Source of the DNA: Cylindrotheca closterium
Lineage: Eukaryota > Bacillariophyta > Bacillariophyceae > Bacillariales > Bacillariaceae
Direction: 5' to 3'
Length of the DNA: 14,415 bases
NCBI GenBank assembly: GCA_933822405.4
Contig: CAKOGP040001765.1
Coordinates: forward strand, 5,455 to 19,869
A program made the translations under genes and the position numbers. Below, piece by piece: positions 14,262 through 14,415 of the stretch (positions are counted from its first letter, which is position 1; every line of letters starts with the position of its first letter). The notes below the pieces were generated by a model that searched no databases, was not told where the DNA came from, and worked only from the letters and a program-made list of their open reading frames with translations.

Positions 14262-14415
14262 GCAAAATGTGCTCTATCGTGAGTGCCGTTAGCGCTCAGA
14301 ACAAACTCTCTGCAATCTAAATTCGTAATCGATTGTACAACACTTTCACGACAATAGTTCTCCTGTGTCTAGGTATACTTTGAGTGAAATTGTTCCTATT
14401 TGATTAATGTTTGGC

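Overview
The window looks like transposon-rich nuclear DNA from a eukaryotic microbe, most likely a diatom or related stramenopile. The reasons are a Ty1/copia-type gag of the kind common in diatoms, a Mutator-like (MULE) transposase, short GT-AG introns of 76-79 nt, small genes separated by repeat arrays, and no bacterial operon structure. The assignment rests on pattern recognition only.

Bases 1-6890 are nested mobile DNA. A C-terminal gene fragment (2-391, +) converges, 30 bp apart, on a large minus-strand ORF (422-2371) that has a repetitive Pro/Ser/Ala linker and a C-terminal papain-like cysteine peptidase signature. The 5' end of that ORF is cut at 2371 by what looks like the 5' LTR (2371-2847) of a copia retrotransposon, whose gag (2894-3646) is broken off before any zinc knuckle. 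The break coincides with the edge of a block duplicated at 3624-4418 and 5327-6323, about 1.7 kb apart. Both copies end in a 59-bp-period minisatellite; a third array of it lies between them.

Bases 6392-9770 are bracketed by a perfect 32-bp inverted repeat and hold a second MULE in the opposite orientation. Its DDE transposase (minus strand) is fused tail-to-head with the first 22 codons or so of a second copy of the peptidase gene (6807-6890, +). The two loci together suggest one MULE family with two convergent genes, a DDE transposase and a cysteine-peptidase-like protein, here as one LTR-interrupted copy and one internally deleted copy. Four related stem-loop repeats with 11-bp tails and a relic of another transposase lie inside the right part of this element.

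Bases 9884-14255 look like host gene territory: a coiled-coil protein gene with one clear intron and either an in-frame TAG or a second intron (9884-11078, +); a small, possibly secreted protein with one intron (11852-12356, -); a frameshifted coding relic (12830-13056, +); and a small two-exon gene (13748-14255, +) followed by an AATAAA. Two tandem arrays (11731-11853 and 13225-13533) share the palindromic core TGGTCAAWTTGACCA. The second has six 33-bp near-perfect palindromes spaced 54-56 bp, each carrying inverted CCAAT motifs, just upstream of the last gene.
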